Made by a program: the position numbers and the translations under genes
The notes under the pieces: model-generated
Told to the model about the DNA's origin: nothing
What the model saw: the letters and a program-made list of their open reading frames with translations, nothing else
Databases searched by the model: none
Part shown: positions 15,543 through 23,402 of the stretch, one piece after another
Numbering within the stretch: position 1 is the stretch's first letter
Layout of the letters: each line of letters begins with the position of its first letter
Origin: Endobugula sp047619205
GTDB taxonomy: Bacteria; Pseudomonadota; Gammaproteobacteria; Pseudomonadales; Cellvibrionaceae
Length of the DNA: 64,000 nt
Assembly (NCBI GenBank): GCA_047619205.1
Contig: JBLHJR010000002.1
Coordinates: forward strand, 1 to 64,000
Reading direction: 5' to 3'

Positions 15543-15961
15543 TAGGCTGCGTTCCCAGAAATAATTACCCGCTGTTGTTCAGCGTCGACGTTAAGATAAA
15601 AACAGTTAGGGCGATGGGTGTGGCAAGCCGCCCCTAATTGATTAACCTGACAGAGAATGGCATCACCATCACAATCGAAAGACATCGACACCAGCGTTTG
15701 AGTATGCCCGCTGGTTTCTCCTTTTGCCCAAAGTTGTTGTCGACTACGAGACCAATAGGTCACGCGTTTTGTCGATAGGGTGAGATGTAATGCCTCCTTA
15801 TTCATCCACGCAAGCATCAGTACATTTTTGCCGTCGGCATCCTGAGTAATCACTGGGATTAACCCTTGATCATTAAACGCGAGCTGATCAATGACTTCAG
15901 CTAGATCAAGCTGGGTACTATCCTTATAATGCTCAACGGTTTGAAAATAATTGTGTTTCAT
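15542..15961 (-). CDS. hisI: Phosphoribosyl-AMP cyclohydrolase, zinc-island copy
   Basis: A 139-residue HisI opening the purine ring of PR-AMP in histidine synthesis. The Mg-binding acidic run DCDGDA (96-100) and zinc cysteines C97, C113 and C120 (QLGAACHTHRPNCFY) are all present, so it remains a zinc enzyme by sequence; the usual ACHTGR is ACHTHR. It stands alone, not in the his operon, and overlaps pyrC by one base as first gene of a two-gene unit. Second HisI copies in zinc clusters are known and are thought to work at lower zinc. Its promoter region holds a long palindrome shared with the Fur-like gene. Confidence 0.85.
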   Translation of the reverse strand: MKHNYFQTVEHYKDSTQLDLAEVIDQLAFNDQGLIPVITQDADGKNVLMLAWMNKEALHLTLSTKRVTYWSRSRQQLWAKGETSGHTQTLVSMSFDCDGDAILCQVNQLGAACHTHRPNCFYLNVDAEQQRVIISGNAA

Positions 15962-16101
15962 TCAGGTTAGGCTCAAATTACTCTTCACATTCATCGTTAG
16001 CGAACGCGATAATGCGATAGAAATGATGATTTCATCATGCCCAAAGAGAGTTATCCTTGGGCATGATGTGTGAATGGCGTAAAGTGTTTTACATTTGATA
16101 A

Positions 16102-16141
16102 TTGAATCACTAATGATAATGCACTATCATTAGTGATTCAA
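16102..16141. promoter_or_regulatory. 17+6+17 perfect palindrome, putative operator
   Basis: TTGAATCACTAATGATA, six bases ATGCAC, then TATCATTAGTGATTCAA. It lies between divergent hisI (start 15961) and the Fur-like gene (start 16172), 30 bases before the latter. The AATGATA...TATCATT core resembles Fur/Zur-type boxes but differs from the two Zur boxes near znu. The likely ligand is the adjacent Fur-family protein. A terminator is unlikely because both genes point away from it. Confidence 0.7.
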
Positions 16142-16171
16142 CCCTTTAGTTCAGGCGAGACATAAAGACGT

Positions 16172-16558
16172 ATGCATCAACAACGGAATACAAAACAAAA
16201 ACAAGTCATTGAAGCGATGCTCAAACAAGCCGGCCGTCCTTTGTTGCCCAACGAGCTGTTAAGTAAAGCGCAAGAGTCTCTGCCTCAGTTGGGAGTGGCC
16301 ACTGTATTTCGCACCTTAAAAAAAATGGTCGACGAGGGGACCGCTAAAGTGGTTTGCTTGCCCGGTGATAGCGCACGCTATGAACCATCGGATTTAACGC
16401 ATCACCATCACTTTAAATGTAGCGAATGCGAAAGTGTATTTGATTTGAATGGGTGTCCCGGCCATTTAGAAAATTTATTACCGAAAGGCTTTCATCTGAC
16501 CGATCACGAAATCACGTTATTTGGTCACTGTGCCGATTGTTCGGCAGGGCATACATAA
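16172..16558 (+). CDS. Fur-family transcriptional regulator (second, short)
   Basis: A 128-residue Fur-superfamily protein. The recognition helix is LGVATVFRTLKKMVDEG (40-56). Metal residues include the HHHHF run (77-80), structural zinc pairs C83/C86 and C120/C123, and H108/H112. It is shorter than the Zur at 3733 and clearly a different subgroup, so this island has two Fur-family repressors. It is divergent from hisI-pyrC with a perfect 17-base-arm palindrome between. Autoregulation and control of hisI-pyrC are likely; zinc is the probable signal, but peroxide- or iron-sensing branches cannot be excluded by eye. Confidence 0.8.
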   Translation: MHQQRNTKQKQVIEAMLKQAGRPLLPNELLSKAQESLPQLGVATVFRTLKKMVDEGTAKVVCLPGDSARYEPSDLTHHHHFKCSECESVFDLNGCPGHLENLLPKGFHLTDHEITLFGHCADCSAGHT

Positions 16559-16624
16559 AACATCTCATAAAACAAACATCACCACTACATCCCCCTTATT
16601 ATCAATAGCGTTGCCCAACACTTT

Positions 16625-18022
16625 ATGTCGAAGTCAGAACAAACCCTTTATGTACCTTATAAGCATGTGATACTGGTTATAGTGTTAGCGGCTATTGTTA
16701 TTATTAGCTGGTTATATGCACCTGAAACACCCAATCCAGTTCAAAAATCAAATACTGTCATTCCTTTGGAATTAGTGCTGACAACAGAGAATATGGTGCT
16801 AAAGGAAGAAAACCTAGAGCCGAATAAAGATAATCTAGGTCTGGATATCAATAGCAACAGACCGGATACGGTTAATGAAAGTTCGGTTAATGTGGATGCG
16901 TTGGCAGTGAATCAACAGCAAGAAGCACCACCGACGGTTGTCGCATCACCAGAAAAAAATGAAGATAAAGTCGTCATCCGTCAAGGTGACATACTCAGCG
17001 TGTTATTTGATAAATATGATTTAGGACAGACAACACTACATAATATTTTAAGTGCCGATGAATCGCTGCTCACACTAGAAACACTTCGCCCTGGGCAAGT
17101 ACTGTACTTTCGTTATAAAGAAAATACACAATATTTGGAAGAAATGGAGCTTTATAAACATCCGGGTTATCGGGTGATATATCGTCGTATCGCCGATGAT
17201 GCCTTTGATTATGAAACAATTATTAACGATGGCGAGTGGCGCAACGAAACGGTTAATGGCACTATCGAGGGCATGTTTTATTGGTCGGCACAGCGCGCAG
17301 GGTTAACAGAAATAGAGACCGCCACCGTAACCGAAATTTTTCAAGAGCAACTGAATTTCTCTCGTGCCATTCGGAAAGGGGATCGATTTCAAATAGTCCG
17401 TAGCGTACAAATGATCGACGATCAGCCAACAGGAAAAGTGCGTATTGAGAGCGCACGCATACAGCAACGTAGGCGCGAATATACGGCATTCTTATTTAGC
17501 GACGGCCGCTATTATGACAAGCAAGGTAAAAGTTTAGCGCGCGCTTTTACCCGCACACCATTAAACAAAAAATATCGAATCAGCTCCTCTTTTAATCCAA
17601 GAAGAGTTCATCCAGTGACAGGCCGAGTATCCCCCCATAACGGAACCGACTTTGCGACACCAACAGGCACAACAGTATTTTCCACAGGCGATGGCACAGT
17701 TACCCGTGTGGGTAATCATCCTTTTGCAGGGCGCTATGTTGATATCCAGCATGGCGGGCAATATAAAACACGTTATCTGCATTTACATCGTGTGCTCGTG
17801 CGCCGAGGCGAAACGGTTCGTCGAGGTCAAGCCATTGCCCTATCAGGAAATACTGGCCGATCTACCGGCCCGCACCTTCATTTTGAACTGCATGTCCATG
17901 GTCGCCCCGTTAACCCAATGAAAGCAAAAATCCCCATATCGCGATCAGTGTCTAAAAAAGATAAACCGCTTTTTGCTAAAAAAGTGACAGAGCAAACACA
18001 GTTGTTGGACACTGCCACGTAA
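16625..18022 (+). CDS. M23 peptidoglycan endopeptidase (MepM/YebA-like)
   Basis: A 465-residue inner-membrane-anchored LytM-type peptidase. One membrane helix (13-30), a low-complexity linker, an OapA/LysM-like region (about 113-170, VVIRQGDILSVLF...LRPGQVLYF), then the M23 domain with zinc ligands H338 and D342 (PHNGTDFA), and H417/H419 in GPHLHFE. It cleaves cross-links during wall growth. In Escherichia coli the homologue mepM lies beside znuA, so its place at the end of the zinc island is in line with conserved context. It follows the Fur-like gene by 66 bases. Confidence 0.9.
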   Translation: MSKSEQTLYVPYKHVILVIVLAAIVIISWLYAPETPNPVQKSNTVIPLELVLTTENMVLKEENLEPNKDNLGLDINSNRPDTVNESSVNVDALAVNQQQEAPPTVVASPEKNEDKVVIRQGDILSVLFDKYDLGQTTLHNILSADESLLTLETLRPGQVLYFRYKENTQYLEEMELYKHPGYRVIYRRIADDAFDYETIINDGEWRNETVNGTIEGMFYWSAQRAGLTEIETATVTEIFQEQLNFSRAIRKGDRFQIVRSVQMIDDQPTGKVRIESARIQQRRREYTAFLFSDGRYYDKQGKSLARAFTRTPLNKKYRISSSFNPRRVHPVTGRVSPHNGTDFATPTGTTVFSTGDGTVTRVGNHPFAGRYVDIQHGGQYKTRYLHLHRVLVRRGETVRRGQAIALSGNTGRSTGPHLHFELHVHGRPVNPMKAKIPISRSVSKKDKPLFAKKVTEQTQLLDTAT

Positions 18023-18060
18023 CTAACAGAAGTAGTGATTAATGAGAGTATATTAGGTGG

Positions 18061-18316
18061 GGACACCCACTTAATAATGCTTGTAATTAGGACGCCATAA
18101 GGTTGGTGATTGCTTACATTAGCTGTACTGCTCCCAGAAGATATTCTGGGTTCAAGGGCTCTGAGCTTGAAATGACTTGGCAGGGGATAAAAATAATAAG
18201 AACCTTTGCCGTCCAATATCATGAAAAACACCGCCCCTAATCGTAAAGAATCGTGGCGAGAAGATAGGGGCATGTACTTATCAAGGTAGATAATTAACAA
18301 TATCGAGTGGGTGTCC
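18061..18316. mobile_element. Putative MITE-like element with 11-base inverted ends
   Basis: A 256-base stretch bounded by GGACACCCACT (18061-18071) and AGTGGGTGTCC (18306-18316). It contains a CCCAGAAGATATTCTGGG hairpin (18136-18153) and no transposase. It abuts a truncated higB. The same AGTGGGTGTCC end occurs once more at 2369-2379. No target duplication was established. Confidence 0.4.
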
Positions 18317-18357
18317 TTGAAAACATCCTTCGGAGATAGTCCCAAGTTATGGCTATG

Positions 18358-18537
18358 AAACTCCACACGATTGTTGACAATAAAATTCGCATTGCGATAC
18401 GAAGCCCTAATATCAGCGGGGGTCTTCCACTGAGCATTTTTGACTTCGTCAAACCACGATCTTAGTGGTTGTTCTGCATCATACTGGTTGAGTAACGCCC
18501 AAAACTGCCTCAATGTCCCTATTGAAATAACCCGCAT
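18358..18537 (-). pseudogene. Truncated higB-type toxin gene
   Basis: Starting at MRVISIGTLRQFWALL, 60 codons match the first two thirds of HigB mRNA interferases, including EQPLRSWFDEVKNAQWKTP and ADIRASYRNANFIVNNRVEF. The expected continuation (NI-G-NKYRLVV...FVGTHAEYD) is missing; the frame runs instead into the inverted-repeat element. No higA antitoxin lies on either side. It is almost surely inactive. The 550-base gap 18023-18576 holds only this remnant and the element. Confidence 0.65.
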
Positions 18538-18576
18538 AAAAGTTCTTTTTCCCATTATGGAGAAAAGGGATTTTTG

Positions 18577-20544
18577 TCAAACTTTTGCTTTTTTGGCAAT
18601 GCTCTTTTTATGCCGTTTCACAAACGCTTTGCCTTTTCCCTTCAGTCCATCAAATACCACGCCACTCGTGGCATCTATTAGTTGGTTTAAGTTTTGCGTC
18701 ATGGCATGCATAAATTGCGGGTAGGCGAGTTTGCGCTGACTGATGTCGTTGAGTTGGGATTCCCATTGGGCGGTCATGTCGGGGAGTGCAACGCAGTCGG
18801 GAAGGTTTTTGATCAGTTGCAGGCCTATATCGGTGGCATGTATTTCTTTGCCTTGTCGTAGTAAGTAATCACGTGAGAATAATAATTCGATAATTCCTGC
18901 GCGCGTGGCTTCGGTGCCTAGGCCGTCGGTTTCGCGTAGGGTTTTACGGATGTCGGGGTCGTTTACATAGCGGGATATACCGGTCATGGCGGCGAGCAGT
19001 GAGGCGTCGTTAAAGCGTTTGGGCGGGGTGGTTTGTTTGTCCATTATATTCGTGTCGGTACAGTGTAGTGGGTCGCCTTTTTTGAGCGTGGGCATAACAC
19101 TGTCGGAAAATTCGTCTTCTTTCTCGTTGTTGTCTTTGTTTTGTGCCGGCTTTTTTGGAAAGGCCATTTTCCAGCCTAGATCGAGTATTTCTTTGCGCTT
19201 GGCAATAAATAATCCCCCGGCTATATCGGCATCCACTTGTACTTGTCGATATTCAAAGTGGGGTAAAAACTGTAATAGATATTGCCGTGCAATTAATTGG
19301 TAGATATTACTTTCGTCTTTCGCTAAAGAGCTAGCCTTGAGTTGTTTATGAGTGGGAATAATGGCGTGATGGGCGCTAATTTTTTTATCATCCCATGCTT
19401 TGGACTTTTTGCTGGTATTGCAGGCTTTGATAGTGTTTTGCAAGCCATCGGTATTGTTGTCGATAGCACTAATCACCTTAGTGGCTTCGCTAAAATGTTC
19501 TTTGGGTAGATAGCGACAGTCAGAGCGTGGATAGGTAATTAACTTGTGTCGCTCGTAGAGTTGCTGGCAGCTATCAAGTACTTGTTTGGCGCTTAAACCA
19601 AAGCGTTTAGCCGCATCAATCTGTAAACTGGATAAGTTGTAGGGTAGGGGTGGTGCTTGTTTTTTGATGTTCGCATTAAAATTAACAATGCTCCCGGTTT
19701 GATGAATCACGCGGGAAGCGACGTTCTCTACTAGTTGTCGCGACAATACGCGACCCTCATCATCCATATAGTCTTCGCAGGCGGCGCTGGGCTTCCATTT
19801 AGCGTTAAAGCTGTATGGATTGAAATTTGGCGACTGTTTGTTGGGGGTGTTGACGGTAGTTAAGCAAACCATTAATTCATAGAAGGGTTTGGCGGTAAAG
19901 TGGGCGATTTCATTATCGCGTTTAACCACTAAGCCTAGCAATGGTGTTTGCACTCGACCAATAGAAAGTACGCCATTAAACCCCGATTGCTGACCTTGCA
20001 CTGTACAGAGTCGCGTCATGTTCATGCCGTAGAGCCAGTCGGCGCGGGCACGTGCTAATGCGGAAGCGGCGAGGGGAATAAATTCGCTGTTATTCCTGAG
20101 GTTGTTGAGTGATTTTTTGACAGCGGAAGGGTTTAAATCACTAATTAAACAACGCTTAGCGGCGGCCATTTTTGTTTTGGAGGCACCAGCATAATGAATC
20201 ACTTCGTCTACTAATATTTGCCCTTCGCGATCGGGATCGCCCACGTTAACGAGCAGTTTGGCTTGTTTGATGAGTTTTTTGAGAATAGATAATTGTTTTT
20301 TTGTCTTAGTTTTGGCTTCTAGTTTCCATTCTTTGGGGATAATGGGTAAGTGAGCAATGTTCCACTTTTTATAATCGGGGTGATAGGCATCGGGTTCGGC
20401 CTGTTCCAATAAATGCCCGATACACCAACTGACGATATCGCCATTGCCCACAGTAATAAAGCCATCGCCTTTGCTATGCGGTTTGGGTAGTGCCTCGGCA
20501 AGGGCTCTACCAAGACTGGGTTTTTCGGCAATATAGAGGATCAT
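18577..20544 (-). CDS. topB: DNA topoisomerase III
   Basis: A 655-residue type IA topoisomerase that decatenates DNA. The TOPRIM motif VNVGDPDREGQILVDE and the active-site tyrosine in KLITYPRSDCRYL are intact, and IGRVQTPLLGLVV marks the clamp domain. No zinc ribbons follow; it ends in a Lys-rich tail (KRHKKSIAKKAKV), as usual for TopB. The start at 20544 (ATG) is chosen over a TTG four codons earlier because the protein family begins with MILYIAEKPSLG. It stands alone, with no operon partner. Confidence 0.95.
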   Translation of the reverse strand: MILYIAEKPSLGRALAEALPKPHSKGDGFITVGNGDIVSWCIGHLLEQAEPDAYHPDYKKWNIAHLPIIPKEWKLEAKTKTKKQLSILKKLIKQAKLLVNVGDPDREGQILVDEVIHYAGASKTKMAAAKRCLISDLNPSAVKKSLNNLRNNSEFIPLAASALARARADWLYGMNMTRLCTVQGQQSGFNGVLSIGRVQTPLLGLVVKRDNEIAHFTAKPFYELMVCLTTVNTPNKQSPNFNPYSFNAKWKPSAACEDYMDDEGRVLSRQLVENVASRVIHQTGSIVNFNANIKKQAPPLPYNLSSLQIDAAKRFGLSAKQVLDSCQQLYERHKLITYPRSDCRYLPKEHFSEATKVISAIDNNTDGLQNTIKACNTSKKSKAWDDKKISAHHAIIPTHKQLKASSLAKDESNIYQLIARQYLLQFLPHFEYRQVQVDADIAGGLFIAKRKEILDLGWKMAFPKKPAQNKDNNEKEDEFSDSVMPTLKKGDPLHCTDTNIMDKQTTPPKRFNDASLLAAMTGISRYVNDPDIRKTLRETDGLGTEATRAGIIELLFSRDYLLRQGKEIHATDIGLQLIKNLPDCVALPDMTAQWESQLNDISQRKLAYPQFMHAMTQNLNQLIDATSGVVFDGLKGKGKAFVKRHKKSIAKKAKV

Positions 20545-20799
20545 TGGCTTTTCCAAATACTTTTTTTAGGATGATAGTGATGCTATTGCACTGTATCGCA
20601 TAACTGTTTTTTTGTACAGTATTTTGAGCTGGGTGAGATTTGCTGATTTTTTTTGGGGCAAGCGGCAATATAGAAAAAGTACCTGTTTTTTGTATGTAGG
20701 AGTTGTGTGATGCGTAGAGAGGGATTAACCAGAGCATGTCCGTGTGCTCTGCCCTTGCCCTACAGGACGTAGGGTACTTCAAAAATGCAGGAGCTATTT

Positions 20800-20880
20800 T
20801 TTGATCGGGCGCTAGCGCGGTTCAAAGGGTTCCAGACCCTTTGTCGAACAGGGGTTCAAATCTAGTCCTCCGGGTGCACC
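20800..20880 (+). other. Degenerate tRNA-like segment
   Basis: It contains an anticodon-arm-like hairpin CAAAGGGTTCCAGACCCTTTG (20823-20843; a CCA triplet sits at the anticodon position), a GGGGTTCAAATC T-loop-like run and a CCTCCGGGTGCACCA end. That 3' end equals the tRNA-Arg 3' end at 20921 but on the other strand. The T-stem and acceptor do not pair, so it is not a functional tRNA. The rest of the gap 20557-20799 holds a CCCTAC/GTAGGG hairpin and nothing else clear. Confidence 0.35.
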
Positions 20881-20887
20881 ACATACA

Positions 20888-20915
20888 AAAAACCCCACAA
20901 AAGAGTGGGGTTTTT
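20888..20915. terminator. Bidirectional terminator by tRNA-Arg
   Basis: AAAAACCCCAC, six-base loop, GTGGGGTTTTT: a GC-rich stem with A-run and T-run on either side, able to stop transcription of tRNA-Arg on the minus strand and anything from the left. Confidence 0.85.
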
Positions 20916-20920
20916 ATATA

Positions 20921-20997
20921 TGGTGCACCCGGAGGGATTCGAACCCCCGACCAAGTGGTTCGAAGCCACCTACTCTATCCAGCTGAGCTACGGATGC
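20921..20997 (-). tRNA. tRNA-Arg (anticodon TCG)
   Basis: 77 bases. Acceptor GCATCCG pairs with CGGGTGC (one G-T pair), a D-arm AGCTCAGCTGGATAGAGT, an anticodon loop CTTCGAA between GGTGG and CCACT, T-arm GGGGGTTCGAATCCCTC and an encoded CCA end. The anticodon TCG reads CGA-type arginine codons. Confidence 0.93.
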
Positions 20998-21268
20998 GTA
21001 ATAGAAGAAATAATAGCGCAATATACTATGGATTTGTTGTTCTTTTTGGTGAATATTGCGAAGGGCGCTATTTAAACTCAATAAGCCTATTGAGATCAAT
21101 AAGTAATGTCTAGAGTGGAGATGTTTTTTACCTGATTGTACTATTTAGCGATTTGGATAGGGGTATTATGGGAGTTTGTGGGTAATGCTTGTAATTAGAG
21201 CGTATAGTCACCATTACTAGTGTAAGTAGTTTTATTGATGTGTTTATTGGTTATTTGTAGAGAGTATT

Positions 21269-21613
21269 ATGTCTGAGCAGTCTATTTTTAAAGTGATCTT
21301 CTATAACGAAGGTGAGATTTACGAGGTTTACTCTCGTCATATTTATCAGAGTGATATGTATGGTTTTATTGAGCTGGAGGAGTTTCTTTTTGGTGAGCGG
21401 ACTCAGGTCATTGTTGATCCGGGTGAAGAAAAGCTGAAAGCTGAGTTTGCTGGAGTGAAGCGTTCTTATATTCCGATGCAATCTATTATTCGTATTGATG
21501 AAGTGGAAAAAGAGGGGCAGGTTAAGGTTTCTGAAATTAAGGGTAATGATAAGGTTGCTCAATTCCCGACTCGTGAAAGTTTTATAGCAAAGCCTACCAA
21601 TAGCGACTCCTAG
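21269..21613 (+). CDS. DUF1820 family protein
   Basis: A 114-residue cytosolic protein of DUF1820, conserved across gammaproteobacteria and of unknown function. The typical start FKVIFYNEGEIYEVYSRHIY and the block GFIELEEFLFGE, then IVDPGEEKLKAEFAGVKRSY, are all visible. It has no cysteines or membrane segments. The following hydrolase starts four bases after its stop, so they share a transcript. AGAG precedes the ATG. Confidence 0.9.
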   Translation: MSEQSIFKVIFYNEGEIYEVYSRHIYQSDMYGFIELEEFLFGERTQVIVDPGEEKLKAEFAGVKRSYIPMQSIIRIDEVEKEGQVKVSEIKGNDKVAQFPTRESFIAKPTNSDS

Positions 21614-21617
21614 TCAG

Positions 21618-22397
21618 ATGGCGCCCGCTATCTATCATAAGCAAATGGGTGCGAGTGGAGCTGAGCCGTTAATTGCCATCCACGGTTTGTTTGGTTCTCT
21701 TGAAAATCTAGGTGTCATTACTCGCCAGCTTGCCGATGATTATTGTGTTTATACTCTCGATTTGCCCAATCATGGGCGCTCTGCACATACCGAGACTATT
21801 TCCCTGCTGAGCATGGCGGATGTCATTGTGGCGTGGATGGATCGTCTGGGTCTAGAAAAAGCCCATTTCCTTGGGCACTCTTTGGGCGGTAAGGTGGGGA
21901 TGGAGATTGCTCTACGTTACCCCGATAAAGTCGATCAACTTATCGTTGCTGATATCGCCCCCGTCGCGTACCCCCCTCGTCATCAAGATGTGTTTGATGC
22001 CTTTAATGCCGTGGATTTAAAAACCATCGCTACGCGTATGGATGCAGATAAGCAGATGCAAGCGTATGTGGGTGAATTGTCTACCCGCAGTTTTCTGTTA
22101 AAAAACTTAGAAAGAAATGATCAGGGCTGGTTTTGGCGTATGAATTTGCAGGGGTTGATTGCTGCATATAAAGAGCTTATTGCGGCCAATGCAGATTGTT
22201 TTCCAGCCTTTAATGGGCCAGTATTATTCATAAAAGGTGAGCTTTCATCTTATATATTACCTGAGCACCGTGATGCAATACTGAGGCTTTTTCCTCAAGC
22301 GGGGGTAAAGGTGATTAACGGCACGCGGCATTGGTTACATGCAGAAAAACCGGATATTTTTGTGGGTCTTGTTAGGCGTTTTTTGCAAGCTGAATAA
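21618..22397 (+). CDS. Alpha/beta-fold esterase (YbfF type)
   Basis: A 259-residue alpha/beta hydrolase. The oxyanion region HGLFGSLENLG (about 23-33), nucleophile elbow GHSLGGK (Ser about 94), acid region near ILPEH and the catalytic His in GTRHWLH form a full triad. LPNHGRSAH is typical of the YbfF acyl-thioesterase/esterase group, which hydrolyses short acyl esters including acyl-CoA in vitro. It follows the DUF1820 gene by four bases. The exact substrate is unknown. Confidence 0.85.
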   Translation: MAPAIYHKQMGASGAEPLIAIHGLFGSLENLGVITRQLADDYCVYTLDLPNHGRSAHTETISLLSMADVIVAWMDRLGLEKAHFLGHSLGGKVGMEIALRYPDKVDQLIVADIAPVAYPPRHQDVFDAFNAVDLKTIATRMDADKQMQAYVGELSTRSFLLKNLERNDQGWFWRMNLQGLIAAYKELIAANADCFPAFNGPVLFIKGELSSYILPEHRDAILRLFPQAGVKVINGTRHWLHAEKPDIFVGLVRRFLQAE

Positions 22398-22466
22398 CAA
22401 AAATTAACACAATAGTTCGAGACTCTTGATTGTAAATTCTTAATTTTAGGTGCGGGGCGATGTAGC

Positions 22467-23369
22467 ATGAATATTTTAATTACTGGTGGTACAGGGTTTA
22501 TTGGCCGTCATCTAGTAGAGGCTTTGTTGGCTCAACAGCATTCTTTGGTGCTGCTATGTCGTCACTTTGCCAAGGGGCAAGATCTGTTTGGCGAGCGAGT
22601 GATGCTGGTGCATCATTTTAGTGAAATTACGGTAAATGTTGATGCGATCATTAATCTGGCTGGCGAACCGATAATGGATAAGCGTTGGTCAAATAAACGA
22701 AAAAAACAGTTGTCGGGTAGTCGTGTTGATGTAACCCGACACTTGGTTCGGTGGATGGCAAGCCTTAAGCAAAAGCCTACAGTATTCATTAGCGGTTCGG
22801 CGGTTGGTTATTACGGTAATCATCCTGAGGATGTTGCGCTGGATGAGCATGCTCATGCAAATAGTTGTTTTCCTAACCACCTTTGTGATGAGTGGGAATT
22901 TGAGGCGTTAAAAGCGAAGTCTCTGAATGTGCGTGTTTGCCTGCTGCGTACGGGGGTTGTTTTAGATCAGCATGCCGGCGCACTTAAAAAAATGTGGCTA
23001 CCTTTTTCCTTGGGTTTGGGAGGTAATGTGGCTTCAGGTAAACAGTGGTTTTCGTGGATTCATATTGCAGATATGGTGGACTTAATAGTATATTTACTTG
23101 ATCATGCAAATATCGAAGGCCCGGTTAATGCTACGGCTCCTCATCCTGTTACTTATCGTAGTTTTACTCGCGCGCTAGCTAGTGCGATGTCGCGCCCACA
23201 TTTTTTTCCAATGCCAGCATGGCTATTGAAATTAATTTTTGGCGAAGCGGCACAGTTGTTAACTCAGGGGCAAAAGGTGGTTCCTAAGGCAGCATTGACT
23301 GCAGGTTTTAAATTTCGCTTTGCCACTATCGAGGCAGCTTTGGCCGATATAATCGGCTTTAAAAAATAG
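22467..23369 (+). CDS. TIGR01777 family SDR epimerase (YfcH/SDR39U1-like)
   Basis: A 300-residue extended short-chain dehydrogenase-like protein. The N-terminal NAD(P) motif ITGGTGFIGRHLVEALL is intact; INLAGEPIMDKRWS and SGSAVGYYG are family hallmarks, and a DUF1731 C-terminal part (about 250-297, KVVPKAALTAGFKF) is present. Members are linked to cell division placement in cyanobacteria and plants (SulA-like), but in proteobacteria the role is unknown. It is the last gene before a convergent GGDEF-EAL gene. Confidence 0.9.
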   Translation: MNILITGGTGFIGRHLVEALLAQQHSLVLLCRHFAKGQDLFGERVMLVHHFSEITVNVDAIINLAGEPIMDKRWSNKRKKQLSGSRVDVTRHLVRWMASLKQKPTVFISGSAVGYYGNHPEDVALDEHAHANSCFPNHLCDEWEFEALKAKSLNVRVCLLRTGVVLDQHAGALKKMWLPFSLGLGGNVASGKQWFSWIHIADMVDLIVYLLDHANIEGPVNATAPHPVTYRSFTRALASAMSRPHFFPMPAWLLKLIFGEAAQLLTQGQKVVPKAALTAGFKFRFATIEAALADIIGFKK

Positions 23370-23402
23370 TATGCTGAAGTTATTTTCGATTTTGAGGCGA
23401 TC

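Noticed and set aside
17878..18357. The 3' part of a 225-codon minus-strand frame
   Set aside because: Only its first 60 codons resemble a toxin; the rest runs through an inverted-repeat element and into the end of the M23 gene.
20841..21113. Frames over the tRNA-Arg gene
   Set aside because: They cross a structured tRNA and terminator and have no support as proteins.
18075..21199. Shared 16-mer TAATGCTTGTAATTAG at about 18075 and 21184
   Set aside because: Similarity stops beyond the 16 bases; one chance match of this length is expected in a 64-kb AT-rich sequence.
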